In this document: positions 1 to 7,919 of the stretch, in pieces
Layout: every line of letters begins with the position of its first letter
How positions within the stretch are numbered: position 1 is the stretch's first letter
Assembly (NCBI RefSeq): GCF_041080815.1
Contig: NZ_CP160205.1
Span: 930,001-994,000, forward strand
Length of the DNA stretch: 64,000 nt
Direction: 5' to 3'
DNA from: Mucilaginibacter yixingensis
Lineage (GTDB): Bacteria; Bacteroidota; Bacteroidia; Sphingobacteriales; Sphingobacteriaceae
Made by a program: the position numbers and the translations under genes
Notes under the pieces: model-generated
The model's input: the letters and a program-made list of their open reading frames with translations, nothing else
Told to the model about the DNA's origin: nothing
Databases searched by the model: none

Positions 1-591
1 TCTGTAATGCGCAACATTGCCGAGCAGCTGAAACTGCGTTTCGGTTCTGCCCTGGCAGACGAGAACAAAGAGAACGAGATTGTTTGCGTTCCTGGTCTGC
101 GCGGTCGCGAGCCTAAAGAAATATCGGTGAAAAACCTGGCTTACGTTATCCAGGCCCGTATGGAAGAGATTGTAGAACACGTGTACTACGAGATCAAATC
201 ATCAGGCTATGAAAAGAAACTGATAGCCGGCATCGTTATAACTGGTGGCGGTGCGCAACTGAAGCACCTGCCGCAACTGGTAGAATACGTTACCGGACTG
301 GATTGCCGTGTGGGTTACCCTAACGAGCACTTGTCTAAAAACGAAGTGCTGCCAAAGCAAACTTATGAAGAGCTGCAAAGCCCGATGTTTGCTACCGGTA
401 TTGGTCTGCTCATTAAAGGTATCCAGAAGATGGAGTACGAAATGGCCGGACAAACCCAGCAGGTGCAGCCAAAGGTTGAAAAGCAAACCAAGTATGAGGA
501 CGAGAAAAAATTCGGCTTGTTCAGCAAACTGCTGGAAACCGGAAAGAAATTTATAAAGGACGATATCAAGGATGAGGATTTCTTGAAGTAG
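1..591 (+). CDS. ftsA: Cell division protein FtsA, C-terminal part (5' end outside window)
   Basis: This is the C-terminal end of FtsA, the actin-like ATPase that ties FtsZ filaments to the inner membrane. The reading frame is open from base 1, so the gene starts upstream and the ATG at base 7 is internal. The visible part holds the second actin-fold half, with the phosphate-binding motif VITGGGAQLKHL and the usual YPNEHL segment. The last residues (GLFSKLLETGKKFI and following) look like the amphipathic membrane-targeting helix that ends FtsA proteins. An acidic, lysine-rich linker precedes it. ftsZ follows 233 bases downstream, as is normal for the division cluster. Identification is secure from the sequence and the neighbour. 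Confidence 0.95.
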   Translation, partial: SVMRNIAEQLKLRFGSALADENKENEIVCVPGLRGREPKEISVKNLAYVIQARMEEIVEHVYYEIKSSGYEKKLIAGIVITGGGAQLKHLPQLVEYVTGLDCRVGYPNEHLSKNEVLPKQTYEELQSPMFATGIGLLIKGIQKMEYEMAGQTQQVQPKVEKQTKYEDEKKFGLFSKLLETGKKFIKDDIKDEDFLK

Positions 592-615
592 GCGATTAGT
601 TGATTAAGTTGAATG

Positions 616-662
616 GTTGATTAAGTGATTTGTTTTTGTCTGAAACTACTCACTTAATCAAC
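616..662. repeat. 13-bp inverted repeat after ftsA
   Basis: GTTGATTAAGTGA (616-628) is exactly complementary to TCACTTAATCAAC (650-662) across a 21-base loop. A further partial copy, GTTGATTAAGTTG, lies just upstream at about 599-611. There is no T-tract, so this is not a classical terminator. It may attenuate read-through from ftsA or be a degenerate repeat. Confidence 0.55.
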
Positions 663-697
663 TACTCTCTCAACCAACCAATCACTGTTTTAAGGAC

Positions 698-758
698 TTT
701 TCAACACCCGGATAACTTTTCCACATTGTTAACGATTGTGGAAAACTCTTGTTGAAAA
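698..758. promoter_or_regulatory. Nested palindromes with DnaA-box-like sites upstream of ftsZ
   Basis: Two pairs of inverted 9-mers lie almost concentrically. TTTTCAACA (698-706) pairs with TGTTGAAAA (750-758), and TTTTCCACA (717-725) pairs with TGTGGAAAA (737-745). TTTTCCACA differs by one base from the bacterial DnaA box TTATCCACA. The element sits 67 bases upstream of the ftsZ start. It could be a DnaA or repressor operator controlling ftsZ, or an mRNA hairpin. The symmetry is seen directly; the function is inference. Confidence 0.5.
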
Positions 759-824
759 ACTATTAATATTACATTCACAACAGGTATCCACTCATTAGGG
801 AACATATAGCTGAAAACGAGGATT

Positions 825-2462
825 ATGCAGTTTGAAATGTTAAAAGATAAATCGTCAATCATCAAAGTAATTGGTGTTGGCGGCGGCGGCGGGAACGCAG
901 TAAACCACATGTATAAGCAAGGTATTACCGGTGTAGACTTCATTATCTGCAACACGGATGCCCAGGCATTGGAGCTGAGCCCTATCCCCAACAAAGTACA
1001 GTTGGGCGCCAGTTTAACCGAGGGAATGGGTGCTGGCTCAATTCCGGAAGTAGGCAAAAACTCTGCTATAGAAAACATTGAAGATATTAAGCAAATGCTG
1101 GGCACTACCACCAAAATGCTGTTCATTACAGCAGGTATGGGCGGTGGTACCGGTACCGGTGCAAGCCCTATTATTGCCAAGGCTGCCCGCGAGCTGGATA
1201 TCTTAACGGTAGGTATTATTACCACCCCTTTCTCTTTTGAGGGCAAGCGTCGTAAAATGCAGGCCGATGAAGGTTTGGAGGAACTGAAAAAGTACGTGGA
1301 TTCATTCCTGGTCATCAGCAATGATCGTCTGCGTCAGATTTTTGGTAACCTTACCATGAGCTCTGCATTTGCACAGGCAGATAACATTTTGACCACGGCT
1401 GCCAAAGGTATTGCCGAAATCATTACGCTGCCGGGCTATATCAACGTTGACTTTAAAGATGTGCGCACCGTAATGAAAGACAGCGGTGTAGCCATTATGG
1501 GTAGCCACGCGGCAGACGGTGAAAACCGTGCGCTGAAAGCTGTTCAGGGTGCGCTTGCTTCTCCTCTGTTGAAAGACAATGAGATTGAAGGCGCACGCTA
1601 TATTTTATTAAACATTAGCTCGGGCGTTAACGAGGTAACCATGGATGAGGTAAGCATTATTACCGACTATATCCAGGAGAATGCTGGTTTAGCTGCCGAT
1701 TTAATTTGGGGTAACTGCCAGGATGAGTCGCTGGGCGATCAGCTATCGGTAACCATCATTGCTACCGGTTTCCAAACAAAAGACGAACGTGATAAAGAGC
1801 AAAGCAGCAAAAAAGTAATATCGATGCTGATGCCGCAGGATACGCCGCTGGTTAAACCAGTAAACGAGTTTATCGCCCCGGCACCTGCCCCTGTAGAAAA
1901 CGTGTTCTCTGAGCCATACCTGAAAGCCAAGGAAGCAGAACTGAAACAAACTGGTCTGTTTGATCTGTTCGGCGCGCCAGAAGCGGCTGATGGCAGCAAC
2001 ATCATCAGCAATAACAACGATGTGATTAAACACAGCCTGATTGCTGAAGAACCAACTGCGGCAGAGCCTGCTCCTGATTTTGGTGAGTTTACTTTTAAAA
2101 TAGCAGAACCAACCATCAGCTTTGAGCCTGTACAGGATGCGTTTATTCCGGAGCCGGAACCTGAACCAGAGCCGGAAGCGGTTGTTGGCGCAGACGATCA
2201 TAAAACCGACGAAACGATGGAAGAGCAGTTGCGCAAATCGCGCGAGCGTATCATCAAGCTTAAAGAATTGAGCATGAAGATGCGTAACGGCAACATCCAG
2301 GAGCTGGAAAACGTACCGGCTTACAAACGTAAAGAAATTGCCCTGCAGCAAACCCCGCCATCGGCAGAGAGCCAGGTGTCACGTTTCTCCTTATTAACTG
2401 ATGATGAAGGTAATACCGAGATCAGGAAGAATAACCCCTTCCTGCACGATAATGTTGATTAA
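825..2462 (+). CDS. ftsZ: Cell division GTPase FtsZ
   Basis: FtsZ is the tubulin-like GTPase that forms the division ring. The N-terminal part has the expected nucleotide-binding segments: GVGGGGGNAVNHM near residue 20 and the tubulin signature GGGTGTGASP near residues 105-114. At 545 residues it is much longer than the 380-400 residues of E. coli or B. subtilis FtsZ. The excess is a C-terminal linker from about residue 330, acidic and proline-rich with a PEPEPEPEPE run near 441-452, followed by a charged helix and a conserved-looking tail ending in NNPFLHDNVD. Long C-terminal extensions are known in Bacteroidota FtsZ. The start is the ATG at 825; ATG 837 is a possible alternative. A terminator follows directly. 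Confidence 0.97.
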   Translation: MQFEMLKDKSSIIKVIGVGGGGGNAVNHMYKQGITGVDFIICNTDAQALELSPIPNKVQLGASLTEGMGAGSIPEVGKNSAIENIEDIKQMLGTTTKMLFITAGMGGGTGTGASPIIAKAARELDILTVGIITTPFSFEGKRRKMQADEGLEELKKYVDSFLVISNDRLRQIFGNLTMSSAFAQADNILTTAAKGIAEIITLPGYINVDFKDVRTVMKDSGVAIMGSHAADGENRALKAVQGALASPLLKDNEIEGARYILLNISSGVNEVTMDEVSIITDYIQENAGLAADLIWGNCQDESLGDQLSVTIIATGFQTKDERDKEQSSKKVISMLMPQDTPLVKPVNEFIAPAPAPVENVFSEPYLKAKEAELKQTGLFDLFGAPEAADGSNIISNNNDVIKHSLIAEEPTAAEPAPDFGEFTFKIAEPTISFEPVQDAFIPEPEPEPEPEAVVGADDHKTDETMEEQLRKSRERIIKLKELSMKMRNGNIQELENVPAYKRKEIALQQTPPSAESQVSRFSLLTDDEGNTEIRKNNPFLHDNVD

Positions 2463-2482
2463 ATCAATCTAACATAGAAAAT

Positions 2483-2517
2483 AAGAAGCCCCTTTGTAAC
2501 AAACATAGGGGCTTCTT
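2483..2517 (+). terminator. Intrinsic terminator after ftsZ
   Basis: AAGAAGCCCCT (2483-2493) and AGGGGCTTCTT (2507-2517) form a perfect 11-bp stem with a 13-base loop, 20 bases after the ftsZ stop. Only a short T-rich stretch follows. Confidence 0.8.
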
Positions 2518-2534
2518 GACTTTATAAGCTCGGC

Positions 2535-2993
2535 ATGGAATTGTACATCGATGAAATTCGAATAAATGTCACAAAAGAAAATACTGCTGTAAGGCTTGTA
2601 ACGGAAGAGGGGAGTTTTTTATTTGCTAACCAAACCATTAAGGAGACTGCAGATACCATAGAAAAAAACTACCAGGTAGTAAAAGCATATTTTGAGCCAC
2701 GTATTGGTAATGAAGTTGTTGTTGCAGATATTAAGGATGTTTCATTAAGGATAGTATTGCATTATTTTTATATGTATAATCTTTGGCGGAGATTGTATAA
2801 AAAAGAAGCTAGCAGAGATTTGTCTTTTCGCAAGGAAGATTTTGAAGGAACTACTACAGCACGGTGTATAAGGCAGTTTTTTAAAAATAAATACCCAGAT
2901 CGGTATACTGGTATGTGCATGCAGGTCTTAAAAATGTCCCATCAAGAGTTTATTAATTATGAGGAAAATGAGAGAAGATATGCTGAAAGATAA
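2535..2993 (+). CDS. Hypothetical protein, AT-rich orphan
   Basis: I do not recognise this 152-residue protein. It has no signal peptide or membrane segment. It is rich in charged and aromatic residues, with a central segment LHYFYMYNLWRRLYKK and a basic C-terminal half containing RQFFKNKYPDRYTG. It could be a small soluble protein or a DNA-associated protein, but no motif supports a call. Its codon use is clearly more AT-rich than that of ftsZ and spt on either side, which suggests separate acquisition or a rapidly evolving gene. It begins 18 bases after the ftsZ terminator, and its own terminator is not obvious before the spt promoter. The ATG at 2535 is the only reasonable start. Confidence 0.6.
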   Translation: MELYIDEIRINVTKENTAVRLVTEEGSFLFANQTIKETADTIEKNYQVVKAYFEPRIGNEVVVADIKDVSLRIVLHYFYMYNLWRRLYKKEASRDLSFRKEDFEGTTTARCIRQFFKNKYPDRYTGMCMQVLKMSHQEFINYEENERRYAER

Positions 2994-3042
2994 CATATCG
3001 AGTTTATAACGTCTAAAAATAACCTATAAAAAAAAGTTATAG

Positions 3043-3076
3043 TTGTCATTCTGACAAGCTGTTCTGATTATATTTG
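3043..3076 (+). promoter_or_regulatory. Bacteroidota-type promoter of spt
   Basis: TATATTTG at 3069-3076 matches the Bacteroidota -7 consensus TAnnTTTG. A TTG at 3043-3045, 23 bases upstream, can serve as the -33 element. The predicted transcript would begin about 25 bases before the spt start codon. Confidence 0.6.
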
Positions 3077-3107
3077 TACATTGTAAATTATCTTAAGTAA
3101 ACTCGTT

Positions 3108-4358
3108 TTGGATCTTTTCGATAAAATCTCAAAAAATATGGGCGGACCGATAGGTCAGCATCAAAAATGGTCTCATGGTTATTTCTCGTTTCCTAAACTG
3201 GAAGGTGAAATTGCGCCGCATATGATGTTTCAGGGCAAAGAACACCTGGTTTGGAGCCTGAACAACTATCTTGGTTTAGCCAATCACCCGGAAGTACGCG
3301 AGGCTGATGCCCAGGCGGCTGCCAACTTTGGTATGGCTTACCCAATGGGTGCGCGCATGATGTCGGGCAATACCCGTCACCACGAAGAGTTGGAAGAAGG
3401 TCTGGCCGAGTTTGTTGGTAAAGAAGACGCGTTCCTGCTTAACTACGGTTATCAGGGCATGGTATCAATTATTGATACACTGGTTGACCGTAACGACGTA
3501 ATTGTTTACGATGGTGAATCTCACGCTTGTATTATTGACGGTGTGCGTCTGCACATGGGCAAACGCTTTGTTTACCAACATAATGATATTGAGAGCTGTG
3601 CCAAGCAATTGGAGCGCGCTACCAAACTAACCGAGCAAACCGGTGGTGGCATCCTGGTGATTACAGAAGGCGTATTTGGTATGTCGGGCGCGCAGGGTAA
3701 ACTGAAAGAAATTATCGCTCTTAAAGAGAAATATAAATTCAGGCTGCTAATAGACGATGCTCACGGCTTCGGTACACTGGGTAAAAACGGTGCCGGTGCT
3801 CATGAAGAGCAGGATTGTGTGGATGGGGTAGATGTATACTTCGGTACTTTCGCTAAATCAATGGCAGGTATCGGTGCGTTTGTAGCGGCAGATAAGATGA
3901 TTGTTGATTTTCTGCGCTATAACATGCGTTCGCAAACCTTTGCCAAGGCATTACCTATGCCAATGGTACTGGGTCTGAAAAAACGCTTTGAACTGCTGAA
4001 AACTAAGCCAGAGCTGCGTGAAAAACTGTGGACCATTGCCACTGCCCTGCAAACCGGTTTGAAAGAACACGGTTTTGACATCGGTATCACTAATAGCGTA
4101 GTAACTCCGGTATTCCTTAAAGGCGACCTGCACGAGGCTACCAGCCTTACTATGGACTTGCGCGAGCGTTACCAGATCTTCTGTTCAATTGTAGTTTACC
4201 CGGTAATTCCTAAAGGACTGATCGAACTGCGATTGATCCCAACAGCGGTACACACCCTGGAAGACGTACAACGTACACTGGATGCCTTTAGCGATATTTC
4301 TGCCCGTTTGAAAGCTGGTGAATACAAAGAGAAAGAGAAAAGCATGATAGAAGCTTAA
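3108..4358 (+). CDS. spt: Serine palmitoyltransferase-type alpha-oxoamine synthase
   Basis: This PLP enzyme belongs to the alpha-oxoamine synthase family, which condenses an amino acid with an acyl-CoA. The full-length match to Sphingobacteriaceae serine palmitoyltransferases points to the first step of sphingolipid synthesis (serine + palmitoyl-CoA to 3-ketosphinganine). Visible features are the DESHACIIDGVR-like segment (YDGESHACIIDG), the PLP-contacting DDAHGFGTLG, and the Schiff-base lysine K250 in GTFAKSMAG. KBL (glycine C-acetyltransferase) and AONS (BioF) are the alternatives. The start is TTG at 3108, because the upstream -7 box fits a short leader and the next ATG (3138) would cut into the conserved N-terminus. 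A terminator follows. Confidence 0.8.
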   Translation: MDLFDKISKNMGGPIGQHQKWSHGYFSFPKLEGEIAPHMMFQGKEHLVWSLNNYLGLANHPEVREADAQAAANFGMAYPMGARMMSGNTRHHEELEEGLAEFVGKEDAFLLNYGYQGMVSIIDTLVDRNDVIVYDGESHACIIDGVRLHMGKRFVYQHNDIESCAKQLERATKLTEQTGGGILVITEGVFGMSGAQGKLKEIIALKEKYKFRLLIDDAHGFGTLGKNGAGAHEEQDCVDGVDVYFGTFAKSMAGIGAFVAADKMIVDFLRYNMRSQTFAKALPMPMVLGLKKRFELLKTKPELREKLWTIATALQTGLKEHGFDIGITNSVVTPVFLKGDLHEATSLTMDLRERYQIFCSIVVYPVIPKGLIELRLIPTAVHTLEDVQRTLDAFSDISARLKAGEYKEKEKSMIEA

Positions 4359-4379
4359 TTGCTTCATCCTTTAATATAA

Positions 4380-4420
4380 GAGCCCTTCAATACAGGTTAG
4401 CTGTTTTGAAGGGCTTTTTT
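4380..4420 (+). terminator. Intrinsic terminator after spt
   Basis: AGCCCTTCAA (4381-4390) pairs with TTGAAGGGCT (4406-4415), and a run of six T ends at 4420. It lies 22 bases after the spt stop codon. Confidence 0.9.
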
Positions 4421-4440
4421 GTAGGCGCTCGGGGTCTCAT

Positions 4441-4500
4441 CATATGTCATTGCGAGGAGGAATGACGCTCGGCCTTATACACAGCCATGCTCGCAATGGC
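4441..4500. repeat. Degenerate copy of the GTCATTGCGAGG dispersed repeat
   Basis: GTCATTGCGAGGAGGAATGACG followed by GCTCGCAATGGCAT resembles the outer arms of the palindromic repeats at 13252 and 59646. The middle part is lost or diverged, so this looks like a decayed copy between spt and the convergent ispD. Confidence 0.5.
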
Positions 4501-4520
4501 ATACTCTAAGATTGCCAATG

Positions 4521-5225
4521 CTATTGCCTCAATAATAACTCTGCAATGGCAATATCCTCCGGAAAAGTGATCTTCATATTCCGGTGATCTCCCTCAATTA
4601 AAAGTATATCCACGCCAGATTGTTCCACTACGCTGGCGTCATCAGTAAACCCTTGGTGAAAAGGTTGCTCATAAGCCTTTTTAAGCAGGCTGGATTGAAA
4701 AGTTTGGGGTGTTTGCACCAGCCATATCTCATCGCGTAAAAGGTTCTCAGAGCGCCCGTTTCGTAGCCTCCGGATCGAGTCGCGACTTTTAACGGCAACA
4801 ATGGCATTGCCTTGCATGGCAGCCTGCTCATAAGCCTTGTCGATAATGGCTGGTGAAGTGAGTGGACGTACGGCATCTTGTACCGCAATCAGGCTATTAT
4901 CCTCGGTTAATGCCAGACCATTCTTTACGGAGTGGAAGCGGGTCTCGCCGCCGCTAATAAGTTGATGAGGGATGGTAAATTGATGTTCGGTGCACAACTG
5001 TTGCCAGTACTCATGAAATTCTGGATGCATCACCACAATAATTTCCGGCTTGTTTGCTGTTGATGCAAATGCCCTGATGGTATGCATCAACACTGGTTCG
5101 CCATTTAATAAAAGAAACTGTTTGGGCACAGCAGACTGCATGCGCGTGCCGGTGCCGCCGGCAACTATAATGGCGTAGGTTTTGTGATTTCGAATTTCGG
5201 ATTTCGAATTTCGGATTTGAGACAT
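4521..5225 (-). CDS. ispD: 2-C-methyl-D-erythritol 4-phosphate cytidylyltransferase IspD
   Basis: IspD transfers CMP from CTP to methylerythritol 4-phosphate in the non-mevalonate isoprenoid pathway. The CTP-binding signature IIVAGGTGTRMQSAVPKQF is near the N-terminus, followed by QDAVRPL in the middle and TFPEDIAIAE near the end. The start is the ATG at 5225; an upstream in-frame start at 5252 would add nine residues with no family support. The first 14 residues (SQIRNSKSEIRNHK after Met) are encoded by a 7-bp tandem repeat, an odd non-conserved extension, so the domain proper begins at TYAII. The gene stands alone, convergent with spt and co-directional with queA. Confidence 0.93.
   Translation of the reverse strand: MSQIRNSKSEIRNHKTYAIIVAGGTGTRMQSAVPKQFLLLNGEPVLMHTIRAFASTANKPEIIVVMHPEFHEYWQQLCTEHQFTIPHQLISGGETRFHSVKNGLALTEDNSLIAVQDAVRPLTSPAIIDKAYEQAAMQGNAIVAVKSRDSIRRLRNGRSENLLRDEIWLVQTPQTFQSSLLKKAYEQPFHQGFTDDASVVEQSGVDILLIEGDHRNMKITFPEDIAIAELLLRQ
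5187..5220. repeat. 7-bp tandem repeat forming the ispD N-terminus
   Basis: The 14-mer ATTTCGAATTTCGG occurs twice in tandem (5187-5200, 5201-5214) and partly a third time. It is itself two 7-mers, ATTTCGA and ATTTCGG. It encodes the IRNSKSEIRN stretch of IspD. Related 7-8 bp periodic sequence occurs at about 5440-5470 and 29955-29999. Confidence 0.85.
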
Positions 5226-5254
5226 GGTGCAAGTTAGGAAATAAATGAACATCC

Positions 5255-5356
5255 TGTCATTTCAACCGGCGGGAGAAATCTTAGACGTTTGCTGAACGTA
5301 ATGGAAAACATGGGGGCTAAGATTTCTCTCTTCGCGGCGCTTCGTTCGAAATGACA
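5255..5356. repeat. Palindromic dispersed repeat (TGTCATTTC family)
   Basis: TGTCATTTCAACCGGCGGGA at the left and TTCGTTCGAAATGACA at the right are imperfect inverted copies, with inner arms GAGAAATCTTAG and CTAAGATTTCTC. The whole is about 102 bases, and a related copy lies at 25431-25548. It fills the gap between queA and ispD and could fold into a long hairpin on either strand. Confidence 0.75.
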
Positions 5357-5465
5357 TCGGTGAGGAGCTCATTGGAAAGGCTCTAAAAACAAAAAATGTG
5401 AGACCGGTTCCCCAATCTCACATCCTATATTATCAAATCTGAAATCTTAATTCCGAAGTTCGAAA

Positions 5466-6515
5466 TTAGATAATCAGCATGGCATCGCCATAGCTGTAGA
5501 AACGGTATTTCTCTTTTACTGCAATTTCATAAGCGTTCATTACCTCATCATAACCGCCAAATGCACAGATCATCATCAACAGGGTTGATTCTGGTGTGTG
5601 GAAGTTGGTTACCATAGAGTTAGCAATGCTGAAATCATATGGAGGGAAAATGAACTTGCTGGTCCAGTCGTTAACCGCTTTCAGGGTTTTGTTGGCAGAA
5701 ACTGCAGATTCAATAGCACGCATTGAAGTTGTACCAACGGCACAGATGCGTTTTTTACGCTCAATACCGCGGTTTACAATATCAGCCTGGCGCTGCTCAA
5801 TAATGATCTGCTCTGAATCCATTTTGTGTTTGGTCAGATCCTCCACCTCAACCGGGCGGAAGGTACCTAAACCAACGTGCAGGGTTACTTCGGCAAATTC
5901 AACACCTTTTAGTTCAAGGCGTTTCATCAGCTCGCGGCTAAAGTGCAGGCCGGCAGTTGGAGCAGCAACAGCACCTTCGTGTTTAGCAAAAATGGTTTGG
6001 TAACGCTCTTTATCCTCGGCAGTAGCTTTACGTTTGATATATTTTGGCAGTGGAGTTTCACCCAGGATCTCGATGTTGCGACGGAACTCTTCATCGGTAC
6101 CGTCAAACAGGAAACGGATGGTACGGCCGCGTGAGGTAGTGTTATCTACCACCTCGGCAATCAGCAGATCGTCGTCGCCAAAGTAAAGTTTGTTGCCTAC
6201 GCGGATTTTACGGGCCGGATCAACCAGCACATCCCACAGGCGCAGTTCTTTATTCAATTCGCGCAACAGGAAAACCTCAATGGTAGCGCCGGTTTTCTCT
6301 TTGTTGCCATACATACGGGCAGGAAATACCTTTGTGTTGTTAAGGATCATTACATCCTTATCATCAAAATAGTCCAGTACATCTTTGAATATTTTATGCT
6401 CAATTTTACCGGTATCGCGGTGCAGTACCATCAGGCGGGCCTCGTCGCGCTGGTCGGCGGGGTTGTGTGCAATTAGCGATTCTGGTAAGTTAAACTTAAA
6501 TTGAGATAATTTCAT
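5466..6515 (-). CDS. queA: S-adenosylmethionine:tRNA ribosyltransferase-isomerase QueA
   Basis: QueA adds the ribosyl part of S-adenosylmethionine to 7-aminomethyl-7-deazaguanine in tRNA, giving epoxyqueuosine. The 349-residue length is typical. The protein opens with [20 protein letters not shown], a classic QueA start, and shows the family blocks [39 protein letters not shown] and the C-terminal [18 protein letters not shown] -7 promoter box reading TACATTTG on the minus strand lies at 6542-6549, 26 bases upstream of the ATG. No other queuosine gene is nearby, so it appears to be a single-gene unit. Confidence 0.97.
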   Translation of the reverse strand: MKLSQFKFNLPESLIAHNPADQRDEARLMVLHRDTGKIEHKIFKDVLDYFDDKDVMILNNTKVFPARMYGNKEKTGATIEVFLLRELNKELRLWDVLVDPARKIRVGNKLYFGDDDLLIAEVVDNTTSRGRTIRFLFDGTDEEFRRNIEILGETPLPKYIKRKATAEDKERYQTIFAKHEGAVAAPTAGLHFSRELMKRLELKGVEFAEVTLHVGLGTFRPVEVEDLTKHKMDSEQIIIEQRQADIVNRGIERKKRICAVGTTSMRAIESAVSANKTLKAVNDWTSKFIFPPYDFSIANSMVTNFHTPESTLLMMICAFGGYDEVMNAYEIAVKEKYRFYSYGDAMLII

Positions 6516-6541
6516 AGTAGCCTATATAAAATTTTAGGGGG

Positions 6542-6549
6542 CAAATGTA
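6542..6549 (-). promoter_or_regulatory. -7 promoter box of queA
   Basis: The minus strand reads TACATTTG, a full match to TAnnTTTG, 26 bases before the queA ATG. No clear TTG is present at the usual -33 distance. Confidence 0.5.
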
Positions 6550-6668
6550 TAAATTTTTCAGTAATATTAAACGGATAATCAGCGTGTTTGTGTGATTACT
6601 TCGTCAAAAAATAAAAATAACAGAAGTTGTAACCATTATAGGGGCGGGGTGTCTAACCCATATACAGC

Positions 6669-7919
6669 ATGATATTTCTAAAATTACTCCGGGAAAGCTT
6701 TTTGTTTGCGTTTGATGCCCTGCGTCAGAATAAAACACGCACTGTACTGTCATTACTGGGAGTAACCATTGGTATTTTTACCATTATAGCCGTGCTGTCG
6801 GCAGTTGATACGTTGCACAATAACCTGCAAAGCAGTGTAGATAAACTGGGCAGCAACAGTATTTATATACAAAAAATGCCCTGGGCCTTTGGCGATAAAG
6901 ATTACCCCTGGTGGAAATATGCCCAGCGCCCAACGCCCAATCTGCGCGACTATGAGAAGTTGAAAGACCGTACTCAAACTGCTGTAGGCGTTACCTACCA
7001 GATCTATTTGTCTAACCGGACGGTAAAGTATGGCAGTAACTTTGTAGAGAACGTAGATATCAATGCATCAACCTATGATTATTATTTGACCCGCAACTTT
7101 GATATGCAGGAGGGGCGGTATTTTACCGAAATGGAATCACGCGCGGGCGCAGCTGAGGTTTTGATAGGTGCCGATATAGCTTCCGGGCTTTTTCCGCATG
7201 AAGATGCCATCGGCAAACGCATTAAAGTAATGGGCCGGAACATGCAGGTGATTGGCGTTTTTGCCAAAGAGGGCGAGGATATGCTGGGCATAACTTCAGA
7301 TAAGTTGGTGATGATGCCGATAAGCTTTGCGCGAAACCTAATTGATATTCAAAATAATAGATACGGATCTCAAATTGTAGTTAAAGGTAAGCCAGGTATT
7401 ACCGAAGGCGAGGTTGCCAGCGAACTGGACGGCCTGATGCGCGCCATCCGCATGTTAAAGCCTGGACAGGAAGATAACTTTGCGCTCAATCAATCAACCA
7501 TAATAACCGAGGGCTTTAATAAGCTTTTTGATTTTGTGGATATGGCCGGCTGGATCATCGGTGGTTTCTCTATCCTGGTGGGGGGCTTCGGCATTGCCAA
7601 TATTATGTTCGTATCGGTTAAAGAGCGCACCAATATCATCGGTATACAAAAATCGTTGGGCGCTAAAAATTACTTTATCCTGCTGCAATTTTTGATTGAG
7701 GCTATTGTGCTTTGTCTGCTAGGCGGCTTGATTGGTCTGGGGCTGGTTTATGCCGGCACATTGATTGTAAAAAATGCCTTTGATGTAGCTGTAGTACTCT
7801 ATCTCAGCAATATCATCAAAGGGCTCACTATTTCTGTAGTTATCGGTATTATCTCAGGCATCATACCTGCCTGGTTTGCTTCGCGATTAGATCCGGTGGA
7901 AGCGATAAGGAGTAATTAA
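6669..7919 (+). CDS. ABC transporter permease, MacB/FtsX type
   Basis: This 416-residue protein has the MacB-like layout. A first membrane helix (about residues 25-45, TVLSLLGVTIGIFTIIAVLS) is followed by a long periplasmic domain of the MacB_PCD type, then three C-terminal helices of the FtsX fold (about 285-405) carrying the family motif VKERTNIIGIQKSLGAKNYF. Such permeases act with a separate ATPase in mechanotransmission, peptide/antibiotic efflux or lipoprotein release. No ATPase gene is adjacent, so the partner must be encoded elsewhere. The C-terminus ends DPVEAIRSN, the common finish for the family. The gene converges on the hybrid kinase and shares four bases with it. The substrate cannot be read from the sequence. 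Confidence 0.85.
   Translation: MIFLKLLRESFLFAFDALRQNKTRTVLSLLGVTIGIFTIIAVLSAVDTLHNNLQSSVDKLGSNSIYIQKMPWAFGDKDYPWWKYAQRPTPNLRDYEKLKDRTQTAVGVTYQIYLSNRTVKYGSNFVENVDINASTYDYYLTRNFDMQEGRYFTEMESRAGAAEVLIGADIASGLFPHEDAIGKRIKVMGRNMQVIGVFAKEGEDMLGITSDKLVMMPISFARNLIDIQNNRYGSQIVVKGKPGITEGEVASELDGLMRAIRMLKPGQEDNFALNQSTIITEGFNKLFDFVDMAGWIIGGFSILVGGFGIANIMFVSVKERTNIIGIQKSLGAKNYFILLQFLIEAIVLCLLGGLIGLGLVYAGTLIVKNAFDVAVVLYLSNIIKGLTISVVIGIISGIIPAWFASRLDPVEAIRSN

Noticed and set aside
1743..2351. 202-codon antisense frame within ftsZ
   Set aside because: Shadow of the ftsZ linker region; aromatic, Arg-rich composition typical of antisense reading, no start context.
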